Assembly (NCBI GenBank): GCA_013407085.1
Contig: JACCGJ010013279.1
Location: 1-64,000 of the forward strand
Origin: Atriophallophorus winterbourni
Lineage: Eukaryota > Platyhelminthes > Trematoda > Plagiorchiida > Microphallidae
DNA: 64,000 bases
Reading direction: 5' to 3'
A program made the translations under genes and the position numbers. Positions within the stretch are counted from its first letter, which is position 1, and each line of letters begins with the position of its first letter. Shown here piece by piece: positions 11,391 to 22,224 of this stretch. Below the pieces are notes generated by a model, which saw nothing but the letters and a program-made list of their open reading frames with translations, searched no databases and was not told where the DNA came from.

Positions 11391-12575
11391 AGAAGAACAT
11401 CGTGTCTATCGAATCTTCCATGCTTTTGAATAGAGTTTCCAAGATACCGGATGAAAGCGGACGAGTAAAGCTCGTTTACTTAAGCTTTAGTATAGCCTTT
11501 GACTTGGAAAGAGAGGTTCCTGTGGACAAAGCTTGCGTCTAAAGGAGTACCTCGTAAGCTTAATGACTGGATAACCAGTTTTCTTTGTGTTAGATGCTTC
11601 TAGGTCATTGGAGGCGATACTACTAATGAATTCGCAAAAGCTACCAATAATGTCCTACAGGTTTGGGTACCAGCCCAATATTTTCCCGGATCTTCATCGA
11701 TGATTTGCAATCTCAGTTGTCATGTCATTGCTGAATGTTTGCTGTTGATGTCAAATTCACTGGATCCAGTGATCACGGTGGTCCGTTGAGAAATATGGTT
11801 AAGGTCATTAAATGGTCACCGGATTGGAATCTTCCTCTAAAATATAGTAAATGTCATCTCTTGTTTGCAGCACTCAAACAATTAAAGTAACTGCAAAAAG
11901 CGGTAGGATTGACTTTAAACGTATTTAAACGGTTATGGATTTGAGTATAGTCGTAAGAGCGAACTTTAAATGGGCTGTGCAATGTGCCTTAGGTGGCACA
12001 ACGAGCTAGAGTAGAACTCTCTAGGTTTAAATATGATCTAAAATGTAGAACGCCGGAAGTTTTTATCCCCTTATATACTTAGATTGTAAGGCGTCAATTC
12101 GAATACTATGCGCAAGCCTGGCGCCCTTTCTTTCGAAACGTCTCATTACTACTAGAGGCGGTCAGCTACCAAAATGGTTGAAGATATGCATAGGAAGCCC
12201 TAAGAGGAATGTCTACTTTCTTTAGGTCGATTTTCACTTTAGCGTCGACGTCTATGGGGTGACCTAATAGAAACTTTCAAAATCATGGAAAGCTCAGAGG
12301 AGGAGGGTTGAGAAAACCTCTACTCTGTAGTGATCAGCTTTTTGACTATTGGGCATGCCATGAAGGTAGCAAAAAATCACAATCGTCAGAATCTCCAGCA
12401 ACACTTCTTCAGTAAAAAGGTGATAAGCTTTTGGAATAATCTTTTTGAAGACCTAAAAGCTTGCATATCGTTAAGTGCTATGAACAAGAGTTTGGATGCA
12501 TCGTGGCCTCGTGCCCTGACTTCTTCTCTTGAATATGTAGGTAACAAGTTGATAGAATTAACATGAAAATATTTT
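11390..12575 (+). pseudogene. Very decayed CR1-like family A copy (RT half)
   Basis: Short family A motifs survive in shifting frames on the plus strand: KARLLKL*YSL (palm), PEVFIPLYT, QFEYYAQAWRPFFRN, and at 12330-12566 FSKKVISFWNNLFEDLKACIS, which matches VVNFWNKLPEELI of better copies. Numerous stops and small indels make this the oldest family A copy in the window. The catalytic box is not readable. Confidence 0.65.
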
Positions 12576-12683
12576 TGATTTTAAATTTAATTTTTTTTAA
12601 TTTAAAACACTCTCTCAAGTACGCTTCTTTCGGTTCCTTCAAACGACTCCTTGATTCCCACCTTCATCAAATTTCCCACTTAT
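12575..12683. other. AT-rich spacer before the ribozyme
   Basis: T-rich and A-rich runs without a coding frame. Confidence 0.4.
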
Positions 12684-12735
12684 AAGGCATATGCTGATGA
12701 GCTCAATTAAGAGCGAAATTCGAGTCCAGTGCTTT
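12684..12735 (+). ncRNA. Hammerhead ribozyme, type I fold with short helix III
   Basis: The conserved core CTGATGA lies at 12694-12700. Helix II is GCTC (12701-12704) / GAGC (12711-12714) with loop AATTAA, followed by GAA (12715-12717) and A15.1 at 12718. Helix III is minimal: A12718-T12725 plus T12719.G12724 around TCGA. C12726 occupies the cleavage position 17. Helix I pairs G12693-C12727 and T12692-A12728. After a small internal loop, A12689-T12730, C12688-G12731, G12687-C12732, G12686.T12733, A12685-T12734 and A12684-T12735 follow. All invariant core positions are present. Minimal type I hammerheads of this shape are known from Penelope-like and other metazoan retroelements. No Penelope protein was seen nearby, so the host element is unknown. 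Confidence 0.75.
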
Positions 12736-13140
12736 CATTATGGACCGTCGTAATCAACTTTGTGAATAGTTCGATGGGCTTGGCAAGGATGAGTAGTCAC
12801 AAATATAAACAAGTTATTCTCCAAATATCACATGTACCGCGTTAACAATTGTTTCATTTTTTAAAAAAAACTATCGCATTTGTTCAAACTCACTAGCTCA
12901 GGGCAAGAGTAAGTTCTATTTTTGTCATTAAAACTTTCGTCAGAATCCCGTCAACTCTTTGCCAGTTTCGTTGTTCTTTCAGATCCCTGTATCAGAAGTC
13001 TGAACGTACGTGATTTCTTCTGCTTCTTAATCGAAAGCAGGATGGATAAAATCCCGTTTAGGCTTCATCAGAGCAGTAAACATATGTGACTTCTACTGAC
13101 AAGGCAAGCCGTGATAGTAGAGGAATACTACATAATCACT
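12736..13140. other. Unassigned spacer downstream of the ribozyme
   Basis: No coding frame recognised. It may include the rest of the element that carried the ribozyme, but its ends could not be defined. Confidence 0.35.
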
Positions 13141-15060
13141 CCGGTGATCAGGTCCATCCGTCTAAACAAATGCTGATCCAACGCGCTTTTGAATAACAGT
13201 TCTGATGATAGAGACAGAAGACTCTCCGGTAGCGAGTTCCATGTGTTTACCACCCGCATGGATAGCGTGCTCACATAACTTAGCTTTAGACTTCTGGGTT
13301 CTGTATCTTAAGGTCATGCCAACGAGTCCTTGGCTCACCATCTAATCGGAAGTTCAGGAGCAACTCGTCTCCATGTTGACCGCGGAAAATATGGCAGGTC
13401 AAGATCAGTTCAAACCATTTCCTTTGAAGTTCTAAAGGGTAAAGTTTCAGTAAGGTCCTTCTATCATCCTACGCAAGGTGGCGCATTTCATGAACCAACT
13501 TAGTCTTCCTCCTTTATACTCTCTCCAAAGAGTCGCATTCGCCTTTTACTGAGGAAATGCAACGGATAGCCCATATTCTAACAAAAGACGGACATTTGCA
13601 GAGAAAAGTGACATATGCGGGTAATGGTCGCATGTTAACACCGAATCATCCAGAGCATTCTGGTAGCGCTGCGTATACTCCGACAAGTGTCAGCCTTTGA
13701 ATTCCAGAATCCATAACCAGAATCCCTAAGTCTTTTTCGACAGTCACCGCTCTAATATTCTTACTTTTCAGATAGTATTCGCCAGCAGTGTCATTGGAGT
13801 ATATGCGCATGACGTCTGTCTTGTCCTCATTTATCGGCAGTGTCCAACAATGTGCCAAGCTGGCTAAGTCATCAGTTGCTTGTTGCAGTTAATTATGGCC
13901 ATCGTTGGAACTGACAGAGGCCCATAGTTTCAGATCATCCTCGAATAAAAGACAATCGACGGCTATTGCGTCCGGAATGTCATTCACGAACATTTTGAAT
14001 AACAATGGGCCAAGAACAGATCCTTGCGGCACTCCGGAGCTTGCTATTATCTCTGAAGACAAAACTCCATTTACCTCTACACAATTTGACAGCACGGAAA
14101 TGAACTCCTCGATCATCTTAAGAAGAGACCTCTGAATACCTAAACCTTTCAGTTTGACGAGCAATCCGCGACGGACCCGCGGTAGAACACCTTACTAAAG
14201 TCGATAAAAACAACATCGAGGCTTGACCAGCACCAGTAAACCGCATCAACTTTCTGAATTCATGTTATTATGGACACCAACGCCCGCAACCTAAAACAAA
14301 TTGCTGTATTTTTCTCTTGATTAACATCTCTAAGTATTTTCCGATCACAGAAATAGGTGTGACTGGCCTGTTATTAGCGGGACAACTATGATCCACACTC
14401 CTAAACAGAGGTTTAAAGATAACATGTTTACATTCCTGTGACGAGAACCTTAATATCAAAGATTTTTCAAACAACCTGATCAGCGGATTGCAAAATTCAT
14501 CTGAGAGTGCTCGTAAAACCAATGAAAGAATACCGTCTGGTCCTGGCGCGGATTGTGTGTCTAACTGTTCCAATAGGAGTCTAACCGTCTCTAGATCTAG
14601 ATCAACATCTGAAAGGACCTCACTGTTCTGGGAGATAGAAAGGGGTTACTGTCTTCGAGAGTGTATACGGAAGCATATTGCTTACCCATGGCTTCAGCTC
14701 CATTCTCAGTAATGTTAACCACGTTAATGATCATCAAATTAGCGATATTTGTCGATGCCTTTGTGCGGCGAAGAATGTAGGCGAATAAGCGTTCCGGTGC
14801 ACAAGTAGACTCGTCAACCAATCGCTGATCGTACAACATACGTTCCATGCGCTTCAATTCGGTGCAGAGGTTTCTAGCTTACCGATAATTGTCGTAGTCA
14901 GTGGCGTTTTCCCGGCTTAGGATTATCGAACACAGTCTATGACGTTGTCACAAAAGTTTCAAAAGCACATTGTCAAACCAATGAGGACCTTTCACCTTAC
15001 AATGACGTGTGGACAGCCACTTCAATAACTGTCCAGATATTATTCCGGATCACCAGCCAA
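13140..15060 (-). pseudogene. CR1-like family C element, antisense copy (C2)
   Basis: Read on the minus strand from 15060 downwards: WLKWLSTRHCKVKGPHWFDNV (linker), then at 14597-14857 LVDESTCAPERLFAYILRRTKAS, which closely matches the sense copy at 29.3 kb. At 14268-14573 comes DTQSAPGPDGILSLVL (RT start), and at 13889-14164 GVPQGSVLGPLLFKMFVNDIP followed by FEDDL, so the first residue of the FADD core is altered (A to E). C-terminal parts follow at 13646-13858 and fade near 13150. Several stops separate the blocks. No endonuclease is left. Confidence 0.82.
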
Positions 15061-15079
15061 CAATTTTCAAAACCAGCTG

Positions 15080-15310
15080 ATCGAAACACAAATCAAGAGA
15101 TGATGATTTCGAATATTGTAGGGACAACGTAGTAGACGTAAAAATTTGCGCTTGCATAATTTTAGATTTTATTGCTCGCGCTATTGACGGATCTAGAAGG
15201 TTTTCTATATCATCGAACTTGTCTCAACTTCCTCATTCGGAATATTTTATTTTCAAGTCTGAGTAACGTGATTCCTTGAAAATCGAAGTTTTCTAGTTTC
15301 AACCCAACAT
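15080..15310 (-). repeat. Repeat copy 1 (possible ORF1 piece of family D)
   Basis: About 220 bp here match 17600-17820 in the same orientation (shared block 'caaatttgcgct' onward to 'cattcggaatat'). The minus strand reads KFDDIENLLDPSIARAIKSK in one copy and KFNDIES in the other, a charged helical stretch that could be from an ORF1 protein. No database family is claimed. Confidence 0.5.
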
Positions 15311-15469
15311 TACATATGTGTGCATCTGATTTAGTTGAAACCAGTGATACAGGGCATCGAAATCCTCTTGCAGCATCAAACAATCTTCACTGGATTGGAT
15401 TTGCTTCAATACTTTATGGCATCAGCAAAAAGAACCATATTTAACAGTACTACTTGCGCAATATCATGT

Positions 15470-15512
15470 ATAATAATAATATAATAATAATAATATATGT
15501 ATAATAATAAAA
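15470..15512. repeat. (AAT)n microsatellite inside the RT frame
   Basis: ATAATA-type units interrupt the FLLYINDI part of the RT block, adding Tyr and Ile codons between GPIL and HDIAQVV on the minus strand without breaking the frame. Confidence 0.8.
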
Positions 15513-16120
15513 GGATAGGCCCGAGCACCGAACCTTGAGGGACGCCGCTGGTGACATTGCTGGTTTTGGACAGAACGCCGTCAATGCGGACTCGTACATT
15601 CCGATCGGTCAAAAAATCCGTTATCACACGATAATATGTTTCCTGTTATCCCATATTTCACTAGCTTTTGCAGGGGCAGGCTGTGGTTGACCTTATTAAA
15701 TGCCTTTCATACATCAATATAGTAGCCACGAACGGAGTATCCTAGATCAAGAGACGTTGTCCAATTGTCCAGAGTAATTAGTGAATTTGACAGACATCTG
15801 TTTCGACGAAACCCATGTTGCGCTGCTGATAAAATTCATTTAGTTTTAAGGTGACTTACGATGCACTCAGTTGGGATGCGCTCTATAATTTTCGAGATGC
15901 GAGGTAGCAGCGTAACAGACCTTTAATTTGCTACGTCAGAACAACAGTCAACCTTGTAAATTGGTATCATCACACCAGCTTTCCAAGCTGACGGTAAGCA
16001 ACTGTCGTGACTACCACGGATGAGAACCTTCTGTGGAATGTATGAAAGATGTCCATTACACGCAAGGATAATAGCTGAGGTAAAATTTTCCACACCCGGG
16101 GATTTCTTCGTATTAAGTCG

Positions 16121-16515
16121 CCATAGATGTCATTTCAGAACGACTTGCTCAATTATAGGTTAAGTTAGAGGTTCTACTGGGTTTAATAAACCATGATGCA
16201 ATTATTGCTGTTTTTGCAGAACAGTTGGGGATAAAAGCTCACAGAAGCACCCGCTGTCTCTTGAACTGTATCAGTCATTCCTTTTTCTGTCATGAGCAAA
16301 AAACCACGGTTTTACCTTGGTTCTATCATTTACAATTTTGTACAGTAATTTGAGATTATAATCTATTCTTTCCATCATGCGTTGCTGGTACTGTTGTTTG
16401 TCCTGCAAAACAAGGGCGGTCACTCTGTTCTTTATTCGGAAAAATTAAAACCCTGTTTCAGAATTAGCAAGATCAAAATGAATGGTACGGGCTAGTCCTT
16501 TCAATGAAATCCATT
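16121..16515. repeat. Tandem duplication, unit 1
   Basis: This block repeats at 16532-16926 with a constant offset of 411 bp and only substitutions along the tested anchor points ('ccatagatgtcatttca' and 'tcaatgaaatccatt'). It covers the linker of the antisense family D element. Confidence 0.9.
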
Positions 16516-16531
16516 AATTCGTATTTGGTCT

Positions 16532-16926
16532 CCATAGATGTCATTTCACAACAACTTGGTCGATTATTGGTTCAGTTAGAGGTTCTACTGGGTTTATTGA
16601 ACCATGATGCAATTATTGCTGTTTTTGCAGAACAGTTGCGAATAAAAGCTCACAGGAGCACCCGCTGTCTCTTGAGCTGTATCAGTCATTCCTTTTTCTG
16701 TCATGAGCGAAAAACCACGGTTTTACCTTGGTTCTATCATTTACAATTTTGTACAGTAATTTGAGATTATAATCCATTCTTTCCATCATGCGTTGCTGGT
16801 ACTGTTGTTTGTCCTGCAAAACGAGGGTGGTCACTCTGTTCTTCATTCGGAAAAATTGAAACCTAGTTTCAGGATTAGCTAGATCAAAATGAATGGCCCG
16901 GGCTCGTTCTTTCAATGAAATCCATT
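16532..16926. repeat. Tandem duplication, unit 2
   Basis: Second unit of the 411-bp-offset duplication. It retains the open linker frame on the minus strand, while unit 1 has lost it. Confidence 0.9.
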
Positions 16927-17599
16927 TTCTAGTTCTACTGCGAACAGTGAATCTGAAGGTTCGGACATCTTTTCTGGGAATAAATAAAGAGTTTAATTTG
17001 ATTTGCATCTGATGGTAGTTCAACAATGAGTTGTAATGTGTATTTGATTCAATTAAATCAAGTCCAATCTCGTTTAGTTCACAAAGTGCTTCCTTGACTG
17101 TCCAAAAGTCGGATCTATGGATGACTTTCTCCTCGTCGCTGTGTCATAAAGCAATGCAGAAATATTTCAACATTACCACGACATGATCTCTTTGCCCCAA
17201 TGAAGTTTATTTGGTGAATGATCCGATTCTTAGTGCGTTTAAATTTAAAACAAGTTCCACAATAGATAGAAGATCTGTTACTATCACTCATGTATGGCTG
17301 AACACATGGGTGCACAAGGGTACTAGGTCGAATAATTCGTGAATTTTATGCTCCAGTGAGTTCGTTGGATGCTGGCCTCTTGAGTATATACTCAGAAGGT
17401 TGAAGTCCACAATGAATAACATTTGAGAGTGTTGTCCAGCGTTGAGGCGCTGATGTTTTTTAACAAGCATATCGTTGTGTTGTGCGGTTGATTTTCCTGA
17501 GCGGTGTATGACCCCGATTGTACAGCTATCACCAGATTCCGGGTCAAGTGAGCACCACAGCGTGAAAGGGAGTGAAATTTCAGTATCTTAGATGACGTT

Positions 17600-17820
17600 T
17601 ATCTTTTTTATGTTGGTCAAACAGGCTACGGTGAGGACGTACAAATTTGCGCTCGCATACTTTTGGATTTTATTGCACGTTGCGTTGACGGATCTAGACG
17701 CTTTCTATATCATTGAACTTGTCTTAACTTCCTCATTCGGAATATACTATTTTTGAGTCCGAGAAACGTGAATCCTTGAAAATTAAAATTTTCCAGTTTC
17801 AACTCAACGTTACCCACCCT
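17600..17820 (-). repeat. Repeat copy 2 (partner of 15080-15310)
   Basis: Direct repeat of the block at 15080-15310 with scattered substitutions; see that entry. The two copies flank the antisense family D element. Confidence 0.55.
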
Positions 17821-17849
17821 TTGTAACATTGCTTTTAATCCATAATAAC

Positions 17850-20800
17850 GCAAAAATTCAGAAACCATCAGAAAACCATTAGTTATTTCAACACTGCCGG
17901 ATCAAATTCCACACGACAGACCCGCTTTACGTGAAAGTGTACTACTTTTACTGTTCGTTGGATCGCAACACATTGCATTCACTAGTTGTTGCACTCTACC
18001 GACAGACACCGATCGATAACCGACCACTCCGCCCACTGTATAGACTCGTAATCGCAAAATTGTAACGATGACCGACAACGTGACCTTGAGCGAACCTGAC
18101 GATGAGGCTTGTAAAAAGTGCAAGCTCTGTCAAAAGCTGGTAAGTCCCAGATCGCGTCAAGTTAAATATTACATAAGTTCAATTGCTATTCATGTGAACT
18201 GTGACAAGTATTCATCACCCGAATCAGTGACTCTAATTAATATTGAAAAATTATCAGGCATCTGCCATATAAGCAATCCATGCAGATTTAAAGTAACTAG
18301 TGATTTATCAATCTGATTCAATTTTGAAAAAATGACGCACAGTTGATGAAGAAACATGTTTCAGCCAGTTAAACACATTCATTAGCCACGTTAATCATAA
18401 GTCTTACAGTGAGGCTGTTACTGCCACGGAAACACTAATTACTCCAGAAATCGACCAAAGTCCCTCCCAACAGCGTTTTCGACATTTATTTCTGTGAATC
18501 AGACCAGTCGTCACATGAATAAAAATACTGAATTATCGAAGGATGTGCATAAGCTAAGACCGAAGGGTTTCAACAATAAAATTCCCGAAAAGACAAAATT
18601 GAAGATCTAACGGTAATTTGTAGTAATCTCATTTAATCAACTTCGCCATCGCTACAGCAACTCGATGCAGATGACAAGAAACAATGGAATGACCGTTGTC
18701 GAAGCTTAGGTATCACTGCCTCACCTGCGTCGCTGACCCGATTATTTAGACCACCGATCTCACCTATTGCGAACACACCCGGGTTACTGCGTGTAGTGCT
18801 GATGTCCGTCGAAGATGTAGAATATATATTGTTCGCCTCATCCCTCTTAGTTGTAAACAAATCGGCTGTGCGAAAATTTCCGGACGTTTTGTTGGAAGAA
18901 CGGCCAATTCTTCGTAATAATCCGGAGCTAGCAAAAAAGGCTATAATTCGCAGAGCTGTTATAGTTCACGGTGTAGCAAGTTTGAACGAAGAAGAATCCA
19001 GTAAACGTCTGCAACGCGACTGCAGTAAATGGAGATTTTTACAAAAGATTCTAGGTTTAAAGGACCTAATAACGACTCATGTTGTGCGCAATTAACCGAA
19101 AAAGGAATCGTAACAGTCTCTTCCAATCAAAATATTATTCCGCACAGACGAGATGAAGGATAAAATACTCTAGGCGTGATATTAATGCCGAAAATGTGCA
19201 CCTCCCGAAATTCGTATTCGGGCTGCATACGACATAAACGCACGAACACTATTGTTCCTGAAATGGCTCCGCTACAAAGTCAATCAAATGTACCTGAGAC
19301 GAAAAACATGGAGCAGCCGACCAATTTTGTGTCGGCGGATCCACTACTATGATTTTTTTCATCTAAAACAAAAATCAAATCTCTATCATGCTGTTACACC
19401 AATGCTCAGGGCTTTCTGTGCAAGTTCACTGAACTTCGTTTATGTGCGACCGTGGCGTCTTGGAATTTGATTGCAGTGACAGAAACCTGGTTGTATAATT
19501 CCTTACACGATAATGTACTCGACATTCTACACCTGATGAACTACAGAATATGTCGAGCAACAAAAGATGGCGGTGTCTTCCTCTATTTACATCTAATCAT
19601 CAACTGCACTATACTTTTCTCCCCTGAGCTAGATGTCCCAGATAAATTGTTTTTCTCTATTGGCTTGCATGATAAATGCAAGTGCCACTTAGCATTGATT
19701 TATAGCCCCCTTTTATCATCAACTGCTGACACTGTTCTTTCGAATGCAATACGTTTTGCATTTACGCTAACATACATTTGCACCTCCTCGGTGATTTTAA
19801 TGTTCAGAAACTTGCAACACACATTACAGGTGACGATTTATTTGAAAGCTTCCTTCAAGATATAATCGCTTGCACAGCTCTTTACAATCATGTAAAACAA
19901 CCAAAGGGATTTCGATCTGAACAAACCCATCTACCCTGGACCTCATACAAACGAAAAACTCTTGATAGAATCTGTTTCCTATACAGCTCCACTCGTATTG
20001 AGTGATCATGTTGTCATGACATTCGATTACATTTATCAATACGAATCATTAGAAAACACTCAACGAATGTTTGACTTGCTTCGAGCTTTTATTACTGCAA
20101 ATCGATATGATTTCCTTGAACTGAAATCAGTTAAGGAAATCTGGGAAACTTTTTACAGTCAGCTCAGTATTATCATTCATTTATCATCAAACGAGAAAAT
20201 AATGAGCAGCAAACAGCGTCCGTAAACAAGATCGTTTATGGCGCGATATAAGCTATCTCTCACTTCCGGTTCTTGGGTCCGATACAAAACCGCTCGGAAC
20301 GTTTGTGTTAAAATACAGCGTTTCCTCAAACAGGAGTTTGAGTTATCCTTAGCTATGGATGCTGAATCAAATCCAAAAAGTATTGGAAAAACTGCTGCGT
20401 GAGAAATTCTGTCAGCATCTTTGTCGGCATTTTCCACTGATTGTAACTCAACATGGATTTCTTAGGCGTAGATCCTGCCTGACTAAACTTCTTCGTTTTC
20501 CCAATACTGCCACTGAAGGGATGGATGAAAGAAGATCAGTCGAAGCCCTCTATCTAGACTTCAGCAAGGCTTTTGATTCCGTAAATCACCGGCTAGCAGC
20601 GAAAGGCATTCAGGGTAGTCTACTTGATTGAATAAGAGCATTCTTTACATATAGAACTTTCCTAGTTCGGGTAGGATCTATGCTGTCGTACCAAACCGAC
20701 GTGATCAATTGGGTACCTAGAGGGTCGGTCGTCTTCTATTCCTGATTTTCATTGATGACTTGTCATCTGCATTAAAGTGCTCATGCTTTATTTTTGCGGA

Positions 20801-22025
20801 TGATGTGAAGTTCATCGGATCAAAGTTTGAAGATAACTTGATGCATGATCTCGAACTGGACATAAACTGTTCATATCAGGAAGACCTCCCAATAAACATT
20901 ATTGAGAGAAAACCCTTATCTACACTGGGTGATAAGATTTCGGTTCAGGTATCGGGAAATTCTCTCAGTGTTAACGCCGCAGAGTGTGTTGAGGATTTGG
21001 GTGTACTGGTTATGACTGACTTCAAATGGAAGGACTAATGTGCTTGAACGCAAGGTAATTTTTCGGCTAAAATCAGTGTTATCGAGCAGAAGACCCGATG
21101 TTTTCCTGCCACTTCACAAGACAGTAGTTCGGTTGAATCTCAAATATTGTGTTCAGGCGTGGTGTCCTCACTACAAAAAGGACATGCTTCGACTTGAAAA
21201 TGTTCAGCGCCCTCCAAATCGCATGATTGAGGGTCAGCGAGGGAAACCGTATTTTGCGCGCCTGATGACTCTCGATCTTTTCTCCCTTAGGCGCCATCGT
21301 TTAAGAGGTGACTAAATTGTAACCTCTAAGGTCTTGAAGTGTTTCAGTGTCGTGGCAATCAACTACTTCTTTACTTTAGGTCCCGAGCTGGGCACCCGGA
21401 GCCGTTCACTTAAAATTGCTAACAAACGATGTCGGCTAGACTCCAGGAAACACTTTTTCGGGATTACGATGGTAAACTTCTGGAACATTCTTCCAGAAGA
21501 ACTTATATTCTTTAGTTTCGTTTCGAATTTTGAGCAGGGTTTGGACGGCAACTACGGTAATTTTTATCCTAAATACTCTCCCAAATTACTAAACAAGCTT
21601 ATGGAGTTCACTTTTTAGCGTTATTCCGTAAAATAAGTAAACGAAAGAGTTTTTGAGACACTATTCTACTTCAGCTGACCTCTCATCGTGCTAGTGAAAA
21701 GAAACTGCTTCTTTCTTTTTCCAGCATCGCTTGTAAGGCGGTGCTCCCTAAGTACAAGCCTTCATTATTTCCTGATTTTTATTCGTAAAGGAATAGTTGG
21801 TATGATCCTCATGTTGTCTTTGGAACGCACTAATGTTTCTCCTCACCTATTGGTGAGGGGAGTTTTTCTGTTGCATTCCAGATTACTCTCATACCAAAAG
21901 ATATTTGTGAAATATTGTTTGAAGTGGTGAACGCTCTTCTGTGGCATACCACCGAAAGAAATCTGGACGCTCGATTGGCTCGTTAGCCACATACAGTCCT
22001 GTGCAAACTGAACTCAACTGAACTG
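17850..22025 (+). pseudogene. CR1-like family A element, long copy A1
   Basis: A long sense copy of about 4.2 kb. ORF1 starts at 18068 (MTDNVTLSEPDDEA) with a degenerate zinc finger (CKKCKLC...HVNC) and continues in pieces to 19095. The endonuclease follows at about 19450-20000 (IAVTETWLYNSL; DGGVFLYL; LGDFNVQKL). The RT is at 20359-21040 with QHGFLRRRSCLTKLLRF, LYLDFSKAFDSVNHRL and an intact catalytic FADDVKFIG at about 20795. The C-terminus runs to 21618 (KYCVQAWCPHYKKDM; VNFWNILPEELIF). The 3' UTR closes with ctcgattggctcgttagcca and an ACTGA-type tail at about 22005-22025. Many stops and frameshifts mean no functional product. Confidence 0.85.
18068..18316 (+). pseudogene. ORF1 start of A1, decayed PHD-like finger
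   Basis: The 82-residue frame starts at ATG 18068. Cys residues at about 17, 20 and 23 and HVNC near residue 55 fit the spacing of the PHD-like finger in the sister copies at 22.4 and 27.2 kb, but one Cys pair has changed (VKYYISS where a CxxC is expected). It is the N-terminal end of the retrotransposon's first protein. Confidence 0.5.
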
Positions 22026-22215
22026 AAATAATCTATTGGCGTCGTGATCGTCGAAGATTTCAATAAGCAAACAGGAAAAACGTGTTGGCAGTCGTGGGTG
22101 CTTCTCTTCGGCTTTCCACGGAAAAAAATTTTGGACGCTCGATTGGCTCGTTAGCCACATACTGTTCTATGCAAACCTGAACTGAACTGTACTGTACTGA
22201 ACTGTACTGTAAAAT
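22021..22215 (+). repeat. Isolated family A 3' end (about 180 bp)
   Basis: Directly after the tail of A1 comes a second 3' UTR end: 'gatcgtcgaagatttcaa', a GGTGGGTGCTTCTCT-like block, the TGGCT/AGCCA hairpin and an ACTGA/ACTGT tail. It has no coding part. A similar fragment starting at almost the same internal point lies at 31140-31299. Confidence 0.75.
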
Positions 22216-22224
22216 CACTCTGGC

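Larger units (their letters stand above)
15300..17500 (-). pseudogene. CR1-like family D element, antisense
   Basis: The minus strand reads, from 17470 downward: endonuclease remnants (VDFNLLSIYS, like GDFNL of endonucleases), SYMSDSNRSS..., then the linker at 16682-17026 (RTRKWISLKERARAIHFDLA). A duplicated copy of the linker follows, then the RT with PQLLSLRV, AAQHGFRRNRCLSNSL (about 15790), IDV*KAFNKVNHSL (about 15690), and GVPQGSVLGPI at 15520-15550. The catalytic box reads FADA instead of FADD at about 15420. A run of ATA/AAT units lies inside the frame just before it. Stops and the internal duplication rule out function. Confidence 0.8.

Noticed and set aside
17902..18123. Antisense gene at 17.9-18.1 kb
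   Set aside because: It is the complement of the ORF1 start of element A1.
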